A stretch of 41,383 bases of DNA. It comes from Micrococcales bacterium. GTDB taxonomy: Bacteria > Actinomycetota > Actinomycetes > Actinomycetales > Dermatophilaceae. The notes under the pieces are model-generated. The model ran no database searches. It was not told where the DNA came from and saw nothing but the letters and a program-made list of their open reading frames with translations. Both the position numbers and the translations under genes were made by a program. This document shows, piece after piece, positions 8,201 through 19,557 of this stretch. Each line of letters starts with the position of its first letter. Position 1 is the stretch's first letter. Location of the stretch: contig JAJTBD010000028.1 in assembly GCA_021287075.1 (NCBI GenBank), positions 1 to 41,383 of the forward strand. The letters run 5' to 3'.

Positions 8201-9096
8201 TGCGCTCGGCCGATGTCCTCTTCGACATCCCCGGTCCCAAGGCCCGCCGCACCCAGAGCATCGTCGGCGGCATCCTGACGCTCGCGGCGGCCGCGCTCGG
8301 AGCCTTCGTCATCTGGCAGTTCGCCAAGAAGGGCCAGTTCGAGGGCGCGAAGTGGTCGCCCTTCCTGACCGGCGAGATCTGGCAGTACTACATCCTGCCT
8401 GGCCTCATCGGCACGCTGAAGGCCGCGGTCGTGTCCGTGGCCTTGGCAGCGGTCTTCGGGCTCGTCTTCGGCATGGGCCGCCTCTCCGACATCGCCCCGG
8501 TGCGCTGGGCCAGCGGCGTGATCGTCGAGCTCTTCCGGGCGGTCCCGGTGCTGGTGATGATGATCTTCTTCTTCAACGTCTACCTGCTCTCGGGCATGTT
8601 CCCCAGCCAGGAGGCCTTCGCCGGTGTGGTCACCGCCCTGACGCTCTACAACGGCTCGGTCGTGGCCGAGCTGGTGCGCTCCGGGGTCGACAACCTGCCG
8701 CGCGGCCAGCGCGAGGCGGGCCTGTCGATCGGCCTGACCGGCGGGCAGACGCTCCGCTCGATCATGCTGCCCCAGGCCCTGACGGCCATGCTGCCGGCGA
8801 TCATGAGCCAGCTCGTCGTCGTGCTCAAGGACTCGGCCCTCGGCTATGCGATCACCTATGAGGAGCTGCTCAACAAGGCCAACCAGATCGGCTCCTACAA
8901 GGGCAACCTGATCCCGGCGTTCATCGTCATCGCCGTCATCTTCATCGCGATGAACTTCGCCCTGACCACGCTCGCGCAGCGCATCGAGCAGCGCCTGCGC
9001 CGGCGCGGCCACACCGCCGGCCTGGCGCCCCAGCCGACGGCGGACGAGTTCGAGACCGGCGCGATCGCCGACGCTGAGTCCGGCCGCACGCTCTAG
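8197..9096 (+). CDS. gluD: Glutamate ABC transporter permease (second)
   Basis: Second membrane subunit of the importer, 299 aa. It has a longer N-terminal cytoplasmic segment, a first TM near residues 25-45, ELFRAVPVLVMMIFFFNVYLL, and the EAA loop around ELVRSGVDNLPRGQREAGLS and IGLTGGQTLRSIMLPQALTA. A hydrophilic C-terminal tail rich in acidic residues follows the last helix, as in actinobacterial GluD. The start codon overlaps the gluC stop (ATGA); a second ATG follows at 8200. The gene ends at a bidirectional hairpin. Confidence 0.92.
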   Translation: MMRSADVLFDIPGPKARRTQSIVGGILTLAAAALGAFVIWQFAKKGQFEGAKWSPFLTGEIWQYYILPGLIGTLKAAVVSVALAAVFGLVFGMGRLSDIAPVRWASGVIVELFRAVPVLVMMIFFFNVYLLSGMFPSQEAFAGVVTALTLYNGSVVAELVRSGVDNLPRGQREAGLSIGLTGGQTLRSIMLPQALTAMLPAIMSQLVVVLKDSALGYAITYEELLNKANQIGSYKGNLIPAFIVIAVIFIAMNFALTTLAQRIEQRLRRRGHTAGLAPQPTADEFETGAIADAESGRTL

Positions 9097-9110
9097 CGCG
9101 GGTGAAGCGC

Positions 9111-9147
9111 CCTCGGCCCATATGAGGGAGGGGATTATGGGCCGAGG
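9111..9147. terminator. Bidirectional 12-bp hairpin between convergent gluD and the lactone oxidase gene
   Basis: CCTCGGCCCATA (9111-9122) pairs perfectly with TATGGGCCGAGG (9136-9147), with a 13-nt loop. It lies 14 nt after the gluD stop and overlaps the last codons of the minus-strand gene. Confidence 0.6.
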
Positions 9148-10433
9148 ACGCGGTCGAGGTAGTCGTTGGCCAGGACCCGCGTGGGGTCGACCTGGTCGCG
9201 GACTGAGCGGAAATCGCCGAAGCGCGGGTAGAGCCGCCCGAGGCGGTCGGCGTCGAGGGTGTGCACCTTGCCCCAGTGGGGTCGGCCGTCGTGCGCGGCC
9301 ACGATGGCCTCGAACGCCTCGAAATAGGGCTCGCGGCGCATCCGGTGGAACTGGTGGACGGCGATGTATGCCGTCTCGCGCTGATAGGCGGTGGAGAGCC
9401 AGACATCGTCGGCGGCGATGAAGCGGACCTCGACGGGGAAGGCGATGTGCTCGCCGCTGCGCTCGACCCAGCCGCGCAGCTCGGTCAGCGCCGGCACCAG
9501 GGCCGCGCGCGGCACGGCATACTCGCTCTCCACGAAGCGCACGTCACGCTGGGTGCAGAAGACCCGATAGGAGCGGTCGGCGTACTCGCGGGCCGAGAGC
9601 GCCCGGGCCGCCACGGCGTTGATGCGTGGCGTCAGCCGCGGCCTGGCCGCCGCGGCACGGCAGGTCAGCTCGAAGACCCGGTTGGACAGCAGGTCGTCGT
9701 CGAGGCGGGCGCGCCAGCGCGGCAGTGGTCTGGCGGCGTGGTCGTCGGGCACGAGGTTGTTGCGCTTGACCATCGCCCGGTCGGTGTGGGGGAACCAGTA
9801 GAGGTCGACATGCCGGTTGGCCTCGACCTCGGTGTCGATGCGCTCGAGGACGGCGTCGATGCGCTCGGGGCGCTCGACGGCATGGAGCCGGTATGCCGGG
9901 ACGCACTGGAGCTCGACCTCGGTGACGATGCCGAGGGCGCCCAGCCCCACCCGGGCCGCCTGGAAGAGGTCGGGCTCCTGGGTGGCCGAGCAGCGCACGC
10001 TCCCGCGGGCCGGGGTGACGATCGTCAGCCCCGTGACCGCCGCCGCGATGCCGTGGAGGCGCCCGCCCGTGCCGTGGGTGCCGGTGGCCAGCGCGCCCGC
10101 GATCGTCTGCCGGTCGATGTCGCCGAGGTTGGGCAGGGCGAGCCCGAGCGCCCACAGGGTCGGGCCGAGCACGTGCAGGGGGGTGCCGCCCAGCACCCGG
10201 ACCAGGCCGGTGTGCACGTCGGCGGTGACCACGCCGGAGAGCCGGTCGAGACAGACCTGGTCCTGACGGGGCACGGCGATGTCGGTGAAGCTGTGCCCCG
10301 AGCCGACCGGCCGCAGCCGGCGGCCCTGCTGGACAGCCGACTCCAGGAGCTGCTCGACCTCGCCGGCATCGCGCGGGGTCAGCACGCGGTCGGGGGCAGC
10401 GCTGAGCGTGCCGGCCCAGTTGGTCCAGCTCAC
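9135..10433 (-). CDS. FAD-linked oxidoreductase, D-arabinono-1,4-lactone oxidase family
   Basis: Flavoprotein of the VAO fold that oxidises an aldonolactone or sugar alcohol; the substrate cannot be assigned (arabinonolactone, gulonolactone, or xylitol/sorbitol are possible). The 432-aa protein has FAD-binding motifs GSGHSF (44-49) and ATGTHGTG (116-123) in the N-terminal FAD_binding_4 domain. The C-terminal ALO domain has HWGK (386-389), a hallmark of the family, and ends DPTRVLANDYLDRVLG. The HSF histidine is the position that carries covalent FAD in some relatives. The start is GTG at 10433, overlapping the stop of the upstream PLP enzyme (GTGA), so the two proteins are coupled and may act on related metabolites. 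Confidence 0.88.
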   Translation of the reverse strand: MSWTNWAGTLSAAPDRVLTPRDAGEVEQLLESAVQQGRRLRPVGSGHSFTDIAVPRQDQVCLDRLSGVVTADVHTGLVRVLGGTPLHVLGPTLWALGLALPNLGDIDRQTIAGALATGTHGTGGRLHGIAAAVTGLTIVTPARGSVRCSATQEPDLFQAARVGLGALGIVTEVELQCVPAYRLHAVERPERIDAVLERIDTEVEANRHVDLYWFPHTDRAMVKRNNLVPDDHAARPLPRWRARLDDDLLSNRVFELTCRAAAARPRLTPRINAVAARALSAREYADRSYRVFCTQRDVRFVESEYAVPRAALVPALTELRGWVERSGEHIAFPVEVRFIAADDVWLSTAYQRETAYIAVHQFHRMRREPYFEAFEAIVAAHDGRPHWGKVHTLDADRLGRLYPRFGDFRSVRDQVDPTRVLANDYLDRVLGP

Positions 10434-11572
10434 CCGAAGCACCGGCCGTCGCCGCGATAGGTGGCGGCCGTGCCGACGATCTCGCCGCCCTGGATCAGGT
10501 GCAGCTCGGTGAACCGCTCGGCGAGCTCGCCGGCCTTGGCATGGCGCAGCCACACCCGGTCACCCAGGCGCAGGCCGTCGGCGGCGGCGCCGTGCACCGG
10601 CGTCTGCACCTCGCCGGCGCCCTCGGTGCGCACCATCTTCAGCCCCCACGGGTGGATCACCTGCGGCACGCGGGTCTCCCCCGGCGGACCGGAGGCGATA
10701 TATCCCCCGCCATAGAGCGTGACGTAGCCGGGGGCGGGTCGCCGGACGACCGGCAGCGCGAAGGCGACCGCCGGCAGGGGGGTGAAGCTCGAGTAGTGCG
10801 AGAAGAGCGCCGGGCCATAGAGCCCAGAGCCGGCCGCGAGCTCGGTGACCGCGGCGTCGCCGGCGAAGCGGTGGAGGGAGCCGGTGCCGCCCGCGTTGAC
10901 GAAGTCGAGGTCGACCACGCCCCGCACTGCCGCGGTGATCGCGGCCCGACGGGTGCGCAGCTCGGCCTCCGAGCGGCCCTGCATCAGGCGGATGGCCCTC
11001 CGCTCGTCGGGCACGCCGGCGATCTGGGCGTCATAGAACATCAGGCCGGCCACCCGCAGGCCGCGGGCGATGGCATAGCGCGCCAGGGCGAGTGCCTCGT
11101 CGGCCTCCCGGACCGGGGAGCGCCGCACGCCGAGGTGGATCGGGCCGATGCGCAGCGCGGTGTCGATGTCGAGCACCACGCGCAGCGGGTGGGCCGTGTG
11201 CAGCGAGGCCAGCAGGTCGACGTGCTCCGCGCTGTCGATGGTCAGGCTGATCGTCTCGGCCAGGGCCGGGTCGGCGCCGATCGCGCTCAGGGCGTCGCGG
11301 TCGACGCTGGGATAGGCGACGAAGATGTCCTCGAAACCGTCGGCGGCCAGCCACAGCGCCTCGGGCGCCGAGAAGGCCATCACGCCGCTGAAACCCGGCC
11401 GGTCGAGGACACGGCGCAGCAGGTCGCGGCAGCGCACCGACTTGGAGGCGACGCGGATGGGCAGGCCGCCGGCCCGCCGCTCCATGTCGGCCGCGTTGGC
11501 GTCGAAGGCGTCCAGGTCGGCGATGGCGAACGGCGGGGTGAGGCGCGCGGTGGCTGCGTCCCAGATCTGCAC
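10430..11572 (-). CDS. PLP fold-type III enzyme (alanine racemase-like N-domain; amino-acid aldolase/deaminase family)
   Basis: Pyridoxal-phosphate enzyme of the D-threonine aldolase / D-serine dehydratase-like family, 380 aa. The N-terminal TIM barrel carries the likely PLP lysine K44 in RVASKSVRC. FSGVMAFSAPEALWLAADGF and VVLDIDTALRIGPIHLGVRRSP follow, then GLMFYDAQIAGV. The C-terminal D-serine dehydratase-like domain has TLYGGGYIASG. It could cleave or deaminate D-3-hydroxy amino acids; the reaction is not determined here. It starts at GTG 11572, 6 nt after a TAGGGT -10, so is probably leaderless. It is coupled to the lactone oxidase by GTGA overlap. Confidence 0.8.
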   Translation of the reverse strand: MQIWDAATARLTPPFAIADLDAFDANAADMERRAGGLPIRVASKSVRCRDLLRRVLDRPGFSGVMAFSAPEALWLAADGFEDIFVAYPSVDRDALSAIGADPALAETISLTIDSAEHVDLLASLHTAHPLRVVLDIDTALRIGPIHLGVRRSPVREADEALALARYAIARGLRVAGLMFYDAQIAGVPDERRAIRLMQGRSEAELRTRRAAITAAVRGVVDLDFVNAGGTGSLHRFAGDAAVTELAAGSGLYGPALFSHYSSFTPLPAVAFALPVVRRPAPGYVTLYGGGYIASGPPGETRVPQVIHPWGLKMVRTEGAGEVQTPVHGAAADGLRLGDRVWLRHAKAGELAERFTELHLIQGGEIVGTAATYRGDGRCFG

Positions 11573-11578
11573 GTGTCG

Positions 11579-11584
11579 ACCCTA
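11579..11584 (-). promoter_or_regulatory. Probable -10 for the PLP enzyme/lactone oxidase pair
   Basis: TAGGGT lies 6 nt before the GTG. The region upstream, 11587-11627, is AT-richer than its surroundings. It contains CACATGTG (11587-11594) and GACATT-N9-AATGTC (11607-11627), both possible operators. Confidence 0.4.
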
Positions 11585-11676
11585 GCCACATGTGAAGTTA
11601 ACCCTGGACATTCATCAAGAAAATGTCAGATCGCGGACGGTTGTCCCGCCCGCGCGGACGGCCTCAGGCAGGGGGA

Positions 11677-11722
11677 CGACGAGGGGCTGGTATGCCGCGC
11701 ACGGCATACCAGCCCCTCGTCG
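11677..11722 (-). terminator. Perfect 21-bp hairpin ending the nuo operon
   Basis: Arms 11677-11697 and 11702-11722 are fully complementary around a CGCA loop. They include the GGTATGCCGC motif and lie 17 nt after the polyprenyl synthase stop. No T-tract follows in the minus direction. It is the most stable hairpin in the window. Confidence 0.75.
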
Positions 11723-11739
11723 AGGTCTGGGGTCTCGGG

Positions 11740-12738
11740 TCAGCCGACGCGCTGGACGACGCCCTCGGCAAGGGCGATCAGCGCCTGCTTGGCGTCGCCG
11801 TCGGGCAGCGGCGCCAGCGCGTCGACGGCGCCGCGGCCGACCGCCTCGGTCTCGCGGCGGGCCTGCTCCATGGCCGGGTGCGCGCGCAGCAGCCCGAGCG
11901 CCTCGGCGAGGCCGGCCTCGTCGGCAGACAGGTCGGAGCGCAGCAGCTCCTGGAGCCGGGCGTCGGCCGGGTCGGTGGAGGCCAGGGCGTGCAGGACCGG
12001 CAGGGTGCGCTTGCCCTCGCGCAGGTCGGTGCCGGGGGTCTTGCCGGTCTGGTCGGCCTGGGAGGAGACGTCGATCAGGTCGTCGGCGAGCTGGAAGGCC
12101 ATGCCGACCCGCTCGCCGTACTCGCGCATGATCGCGACCGTCTCGGGCGGGCAGCCGCCGAACATCGCGCCATAGCGGGCGGCGGTGGCGATCAGGACGC
12201 CGGTCTTGTCGGCCAGGACACCCATGTAGTAGTCGGCCGGGTCGGTGCCCTCGGGGCAGGGCCGGTCGTCGCGGATCTGGCCGGAGCACAGCCGCATGAA
12301 AGTCTGCGCCTGGATCTTGACGGCCTCGGGGCCGAGGTCGGCGATGATGCCGGACGCACCGCCGAAGAGCAGGTCGCCGATGAGGATCGCCGTGGAGTTG
12401 TCATAGCGGGCGTTGGCGCTGGGGGCGCCGCGCCGCACCTCCGCCTCGTCCATCACGTCGTCGTGGTAGAGCGAGGCGAGATGGGTCAGCTCCACCCCCA
12501 CCGCGGCGGCCACGACGGAGTCGTTGATGCCGTCCCCGAGCTCGGCCGACAGCAGCGTGAGCAGCGGCCGGAAGCGCTTGCCGCCCGCGGCGGCCAGGTG
12601 GTGGGAGGCCTCGGAGATGAACGCGTCGTCATTGTTCAGACGCCGACGCAGCGTCTCCTCGACCTGCTCCAGACCCGCGGCGAGGCGGGTCTGGAGCAGG
12701 TCGGTCACGCCCGGGAGCGTGAAGGTGGTGGTGCTCAC
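11740..12738 (-). CDS. Polyprenyl diphosphate synthase (menaquinone side chain)
   Basis: Trans-isoprenyl diphosphate synthase, 332 aa, which condenses isopentenyl diphosphate units onto an allylic primer. Both aspartate-rich motifs are intact: DDVMD (93-97, in YHDDVMDEAEVRRG) and DDLID (219-223, in FQLADDLIDVSS), with the upstream GGKRFRP substrate-binding segment. Chain length is not readable with confidence; in actinobacteria this position is usually annotated heptaprenyl/nonaprenyl or GrcC-like. The start is GTG 12738 overlapping the nuoN stop (GTGA), so it is the last gene of the nuo operon. That ties menaquinone tail synthesis to the enzyme that reduces menaquinone. Confidence 0.9.
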   Translation of the reverse strand: MSTTTFTLPGVTDLLQTRLAAGLEQVEETLRRRLNNDDAFISEASHHLAAAGGKRFRPLLTLLSAELGDGINDSVVAAAVGVELTHLASLYHDDVMDEAEVRRGAPSANARYDNSTAILIGDLLFGGASGIIADLGPEAVKIQAQTFMRLCSGQIRDDRPCPEGTDPADYYMGVLADKTGVLIATAARYGAMFGGCPPETVAIMREYGERVGMAFQLADDLIDVSSQADQTGKTPGTDLREGKRTLPVLHALASTDPADARLQELLRSDLSADEAGLAEALGLLRAHPAMEQARRETEAVGRGAVDALAPLPDGDAKQALIALAEGVVQRVG

Positions 12739-14297
12739 CGGAGGAACTGCGAGAGCTGGTCGGCCGCGTCGAGGGCCGGCCCGGGATAGACGCCGAGGAC
12801 GATCGTGACCACGGTGGCGAGGATGATCGCCGTCCACATGCCGATGGACGGGGAGAGCACCGAGACATCGCCGTCGGTGTCGTTGAAGAACATCAGCACG
12901 ATCACGCGGAAGTACACGAACGCGGTGACGGCGCTCGCCAGGACACCGATGATGACCAGCGCCGCACCGGCGCGGTCACCGTGGGCGACCGCAGGCGCGA
13001 AGGCCGCGAACTTGGCGGTGAAGCCGGCCGTCAGCGGGATGCCTGCCATCGACATCATCAGGAAGGCGAAGAGCACCGCGACGAAGGGCTCGCGCTTGCC
13101 CAGACCCGCCCACTGCGAGAGCTGGGTCGCCTCGGAGCCACCGGCGCGCACCATCGAGATGATCGCGAAGGCCGCGATCGTGGAGAAGCCATAGGCGACG
13201 AGATAGAACATCACGCCGGCCACGCCCATGCGGTCGAAGGACAGCACGCCGACGAGGATGAAGCCCGCGTGCGAGATGGCCGAGTAGGCCAGCAGCCGCT
13301 TCACATCGGTCTGGGTGACGGTCAGGATCGCGCCGAGGACCATCGTCAGGGCGGCCACCGCGATCAGCGCCGGGCGCCAGCTCCAGCGGTCGGCGTCGAA
13401 GGCGACATAGGCCAGCCGCAGCAGGGCGCCGAAGGCGGCGAGCTTGGTGCAGGCGGCCATGAAGCCGGTGACCGGGCTCGGCGCGCCCTGGTAGACGTCG
13501 GGCGTCCAGGAGTGGAAGGGCACCGCGCCGACCTTGAACAGCACGCCGACGAGCACGAAGAGGATGCCCGGCAGCAGGAGGTTCTCCAGCTGCGGGGTGG
13601 CCGTCGTGATCGCCTTGTTGATCTCGGCGAAACCGACCGAACCGGCATACCCATAGAGCAGCGCCGCACCGAAGAGGAAGAAGGCGCTGGAGAAGGAGCC
13701 CAGCAGGAAGTACTTCAGCGAGGCCTCCTGCGAGAGCAGGCGGCGCCGGCGGGCCAGGCCCGAGAGGATGTAGAGCGGCAGCGAGAGGACCTCGAGCGCA
13801 ACGAACATCGTCAGCAGGTCACCGGCCGCGGTGAACAGCATCATGCCGCCGACCGAGAACAGCGTCAGGGGCAGGACTTCGCTGGTGACCAGGCCCAGGC
13901 GGGTGGCGGCGGCCTCCTGCGGCGAGCCCGGGGCGGTCGCGCCCATGGGCGTGAACGCGTCGGGGGTCTCGCCGCCGAACTTCTCGGCCATCATCAGCAC
14001 CGACAGCAGCGCCATCAGCAGCAGCGCGCCCTGGAGGAAGAGGGCCGGCCCGTCGAGGACGACCGAGCCCGCCAGGGTCTTGCCCTGGTGGCCCTGGGCC
14101 ACCACGGCGAGGGCGAAGAACGCGGCCGCCAGCGCCAGCACCGAGACGGCTGTCTGGATCGAGTGCCGGGCGCGGCGGGGCGCGAAGCCCTCGACGAGGA
14201 CGCCGATGAGCGCACCGCCGAAGACGATGAGCATCGGCAGGATGGCGCCGTAGTCGACGTCCGCCTGCTGGAAGTCAGCAGTGGCAAGGCTCAGCAT
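12735..14297 (-). CDS. nuoN: NADH-quinone oxidoreductase subunit N
   Basis: Antiporter-like proton-pumping membrane subunit of complex I, 520 aa with about 14 transmembrane helices. Recognisable segments include SLPLYILSGLARRRRLLSQEASLKYFLLGSFSSAF, FKVGAVPFHSWTPDVYQGAPSPVTGFMA (with the pumping-channel lysine and the helix-break region), LLAYSAISHAGFILVG and GIPLTAGFTAKF. An alanine/glycine-rich loop around DAFTPMGATAPGSPQEAAA is inserted between early helices, common in actinobacterial NuoN. The ATG overlaps the nuoM stop by one base. Confidence 0.95.
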   Translation of the reverse strand: MLSLATADFQQADVDYGAILPMLIVFGGALIGVLVEGFAPRRARHSIQTAVSVLALAAAFFALAVVAQGHQGKTLAGSVVLDGPALFLQGALLLMALLSVLMMAEKFGGETPDAFTPMGATAPGSPQEAAATRLGLVTSEVLPLTLFSVGGMMLFTAAGDLLTMFVALEVLSLPLYILSGLARRRRLLSQEASLKYFLLGSFSSAFFLFGAALLYGYAGSVGFAEINKAITTATPQLENLLLPGILFVLVGVLFKVGAVPFHSWTPDVYQGAPSPVTGFMAACTKLAAFGALLRLAYVAFDADRWSWRPALIAVAALTMVLGAILTVTQTDVKRLLAYSAISHAGFILVGVLSFDRMGVAGVMFYLVAYGFSTIAAFAIISMVRAGGSEATQLSQWAGLGKREPFVAVLFAFLMMSMAGIPLTAGFTAKFAAFAPAVAHGDRAGAALVIIGVLASAVTAFVYFRVIVLMFFNDTDGDVSVLSPSIGMWTAIILATVVTIVLGVYPGPALDAADQLSQFLR

Positions 14298-15822
14298 CAG
14301 TGGGCACTCCCGTCAGCGGCAGGTGCGGCCGGGTCGGAGACGCCAACGATCTGGAGCGTCTTGTCCACGGCGGGGTTGATCAGGTCCAGGGCCGGCTTCG
14401 GGAAGAAGCCGAGGACCAGGAGCAGGGCGATCAGCGGTGCGACGACGGCCTTCTCGCGGCCGGTGATGTCGCGCACGCCCTCGGCCAGCTCCGGCTTGGG
14501 GCCGGTCATCATCCGCTGGTAGGTCAGCAGGATGTAGAGGGCGGCCAGGACGACACCCACGGTCGCGATGCCCGCGGCGATCGGGTGCCGGCTGAAGCTG
14601 CCGACGATGACCATGATCTCGGAGACGAACGGCGCCAGGCCCGGCAGCGACAGGCCGGACAGGCCCGCGATGAGGAAGACCCCGGCCAGGCCGGGGACGA
14701 CCCGCTGCCAGCCACCGAAGTCGAGGATGCGGCTGCTGCCCCGGCGGGCGATCAGCATGCCCGCGATGAGGAAGAGCGCGGCCGTCGAGAAGCCGTGGTT
14801 GACCATGTAGAGGCTCGAACCGGACCACGAGGTCTTGGTGACCGCGAAGATGCCCAGCACGATGAAACCGAAGTGGCTGATCGAGGTGTAGGAGATCAGG
14901 CGCATCAGGTCGGTCTGGCCGATCGCCAGGAGCGCGCCGTAGACCACGGAGATGACCGCCAGGATGATCACGACGGGCGTCGCCCACTCGCTGGCGCCGG
15001 GGAACATCTGGAGGCAGAAGCGGATCATCCCGTAGGTGCCGATCTTGTCGAGCACACCGACCAGCAGCGTGGCGACGGCCGGCTTGGACTGCTCGGCGGC
15101 GTCGGGCAGCCAGGTGTGCACCGGCACCAGCGGCGCCTTGATCGCGAAGGCGATGAAGAAGCCGACCCACATCCAGCGCTCGGCCGTGGTGCTCATCTGG
15201 AGGCCGGTCAGGCGCTCGACGAGGAAGCCGTCGGTGCCGCCGGGCCCGTGGAAGTAGAGCGCGATGAGGGCCACGAGCATGACCAGGCCACCGGCGAGCG
15301 AGAAGAGCAGGAACTTCACCGCGGCATACTGCCGGCGCGGGCCGCCGTAGGACCCGATCAGGAAGTAGACCGGGATCAGCATCGCCTCGAAGAAGACATA
15401 GAAGAGGAAGACGTCACGGGCGGCGAAGACGCCGATCATGAAGACCTCGAGGAAGAGCATCCACGCGAAGTACTGCTTCTCGCGGCTGCCTCCCTCGGGC
15501 ACGTCGTGCCAGGCCGCCAGGATGCAGACCGGGACCAGGATCGCCGACATGATGATCAGCGACAGGGCGATGCCGTCGACGCCGAGGGCGTAGGAGACAC
15601 CGAACTGCGGGATCCACTCGTGGGTCTCGGTGAGCTGGAACTGCTCGCCGGAGCCGTAGTTGAACTGCGTCCACGCCCCGATCGTCGCCAGCAGCGCGAG
15701 GAGCGAGAAGCCCAGCGCGATCTGCTTGGCCTTGTCGGCCAGCCCGGCCGGCAGGGCGAAGAGGACGACCGAGCCGATGAGCGGGATGAGCCCGATCAGC
15801 GTCAGCCAGGGGAAGGACGTGT

Positions 15823-15826
<4 letters not shown>
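14297..15826 (-). CDS. nuoM: NADH-quinone oxidoreductase subunit M
   Basis: Antiporter-like proton-pumping subunit, about 509 aa with about 14 helices. Diagnostic segments are [18 protein letters not shown] (with the conserved helix-5 glutamate), [41 protein letters not shown], and [22 protein letters not shown] chose GTG 15826 because it overlaps the nuoL stop as GTGA, the pattern seen at other junctions of this operon. An ATG at 15838 would add four residues. Essential for redox-coupled proton pumping together with NuoL and NuoN. Confidence 0.95.
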
Positions 15827-17763
<1,937 letters not shown>

Positions 17764-17774
17764 CCAAAGCTCCT

Positions 17775-18074
17775 TTACAGCTTCAGCAGGTTGGCGTCGT
17801 CGACCGAGGCCGAGCGGCGGGCACGGAAGATGGCCATGATGATGGCCAGGCCGACCACGACCTCAGCGGCCGCGACGACGAGGACGAACAGGGCGATCGC
17901 CTGGCCGTCGAGCGTGCCGTGCATGCGCGCGAAGGTCACGAACAGCAGGTTGGCGGCATTCAGCATCAGCTCGATGCCCATGAACACGACGATCGCGTTG
18001 CGCCGCAGCAGCACCGTGGCACCGCCGATGGCGAACAGCACGATGCCGAGATAGACATAACTGACCAGGCTCAT
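17775..18074 (-). CDS. nuoK: NADH-quinone oxidoreductase subunit K
   Basis: Small three-helix membrane subunit, 99 aa, carrying the two intramembrane glutamates of the proton path: one in [18 protein letters not shown], the other in [13 protein letters not shown]. Length and sequence are standard. ATG overlaps the nuoJ stop (ATGA). Confidence 0.96.
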   Translation of the reverse strand: MSLVSYVYLGIVLFAIGGATVLLRRNAIVVFMGIELMLNAANLLFVTFARMHGTLDGQAIALFVLVVAAAEVVVGLAIIMAIFRARRSASVDDANLLKL

Positions 18075-18871
18075 CGCGTCCGGCCCTCCTCGATCTCACG
18101 CTGGATGGCCTGCTCGCCCTCGACGAAGGTGCCGGGGACGGCGACCTGCTCGCGGGCGGCGAGCACTCGGGAGGTCGACAGCTCGCTTGGCGTGCCGTCG
18201 GGCAGCAGCGCCGGGGTGTCGACCGCGTTGTGGCGGGCATAGACACCGGGCACCGGCAGGCCGGCGAGGTGCTTGCCCTCCTTGAACCGGCGCTCGGCCC
18301 AGGCGCGCTGGGTCGGCCGGGTGCCGAGGTGCTCGCGGTGGGAGAGGACCATCGCGCCGAGGGCGGCGGTGATCAGCAGCGCCGAGGTGACCTCGAAGAC
18401 CCAGACATACCTGCCGAAGATCAGGTTGGCCAGGCCGGTGACATTGCCGTCGGCGTTGGCCTGTGTCAGGCCGGCGGGGGCCGGGAAGGTGACGCGGCCG
18501 ATGGCGCCGACGAGCAGCCCGGCCAGGCCCAGCGAGAGCAGCAGGCCCACGATGCGCTGGCCCTTGAGCGTCTCGACCAGGGAGTCGGAGGAGTCGACGC
18601 CGACGAGCATGATCACGAAGATGAACAGCATCATGATCGCGCCGGTGTAGACGAAGATCTGCACGACGCCGAGGAAGTCGGCCCCCAGCCCGAGGAAGAT
18701 CATGCCGAGCGTGATCATCGTCAGGACCATGCCGAGGGCGGAATAGACCGCACGGCGGAAGAACAGCAGCCCGAGCGCGCCCAGCACGCTCATCGTGGCC
18801 AGCACCCAGAAGCCGATCGCCTCTCCGGTGCTCATGGTGGCCGGGTCGGCCGCCATCGTCAGGCTCGTCAT
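18071..18871 (-). CDS. nuoJ: NADH-quinone oxidoreductase subunit J
   Basis: Membrane subunit with five helices, 266 aa, next to NuoK in the proton path ([29 protein letters not shown] is the conserved helix-3 region). About 90 residues after the last helix form a hydrophilic charged tail (from [19 protein letters not shown]), an extension seen in actinobacterial NuoJ. Start ATG 18871 has GGGAG upstream and overlaps the nuoI stop; a longer open frame upstream is inside nuoI and is not used. Confidence 0.94.
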   Translation of the reverse strand: MTSLTMAADPATMSTGEAIGFWVLATMSVLGALGLLFFRRAVYSALGMVLTMITLGMIFLGLGADFLGVVQIFVYTGAIMMLFIFVIMLVGVDSSDSLVETLKGQRIVGLLLSLGLAGLLVGAIGRVTFPAPAGLTQANADGNVTGLANLIFGRYVWVFEVTSALLITAALGAMVLSHREHLGTRPTQRAWAERRFKEGKHLAGLPVPGVYARHNAVDTPALLPDGTPSELSTSRVLAAREQVAVPGTFVEGEQAIQREIEEGRTR

Positions 18872-19557
18872 CGACGCACTCCCTCTGTGCTCGGGCGCGT
18901 GGCCTGCTGGCCGTGCGCCACCGGGTCGGTCGCCAGGACTGGGTCGCCGGACGGGGTCATGCCGTCCTCGATGTCGGGGGCGTGCTCGCGCACCCACTGC
19001 TCCTGCTCGGGCGTGGCCTTGGCGACCTTGCCCTGGTAGTAGTCGCGCTCCTCCATGCCCGCCACCATCGGGTGCGGGGCCGGGAGCATGCCCTCCTGGA
19101 GCGGGGCGAGCAGCTGCTCCTTGGTGAAGATCAGGTCCTCACGGCGGTAGTCGGCCAGCTCGTAGAAGTTGGTCATCGTCAGGGCGCGCGTCGGGCACGC
19201 CTCGATGCACAGCCCGCAGAAGATGCAGCGCAGGTAGTTGATCTGGTAGACGCGGCCGTAGCGCTCCCCCGGCGAGAACCGCTGGTCGGCGGCGTCGTCG
19301 TTGTTGGCGCCCTCGACGAAGATCGCGTCGGCCGGGCAGGCCCAGGCGCACAGCTCGCAGCCGACGCACTTCTCCAGGCCATCGGGGTGCCGGTTGAGCT
19401 GGTGGCGGCCGTGGAAGCGCGGCGCGGTGGGGCGCTTCTCCTCCGGGTACTCCTCGGTGTACTGCTTCTTGAACTGCGAGGCGAAGGTGACGCCGAAGCC
19501 GGCGACGGGCGCGAACAGGTCGGAGAAAAAGCCTCCGGACTTCTTCTTGTCAGCCAC
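18868..19557 (-). CDS. nuoI: NADH-quinone oxidoreductase subunit I
   Basis: Ferredoxin-like subunit carrying clusters N6a and N6b, 229 aa. The two motifs are [12 protein letters not shown] and [12 protein letters not shown], separated by the standard spacing, in the context [20 protein letters not shown] and [21 protein letters not shown]- and C-terminal arms are longer than in E. coli (180 aa), usual for this phylum. It starts at GTG 19557, overlapping nuoH by 8 bp. Confidence 0.95.
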   Translation of the reverse strand: MADKKKSGGFFSDLFAPVAGFGVTFASQFKKQYTEEYPEEKRPTAPRFHGRHQLNRHPDGLEKCVGCELCAWACPADAIFVEGANNDDAADQRFSPGERYGRVYQINYLRCIFCGLCIEACPTRALTMTNFYELADYRREDLIFTKEQLLAPLQEGMLPAPHPMVAGMEERDYYQGKVAKATPEQEQWVREHAPDIEDGMTPSGDPVLATDPVAHGQQATRPSTEGVRR

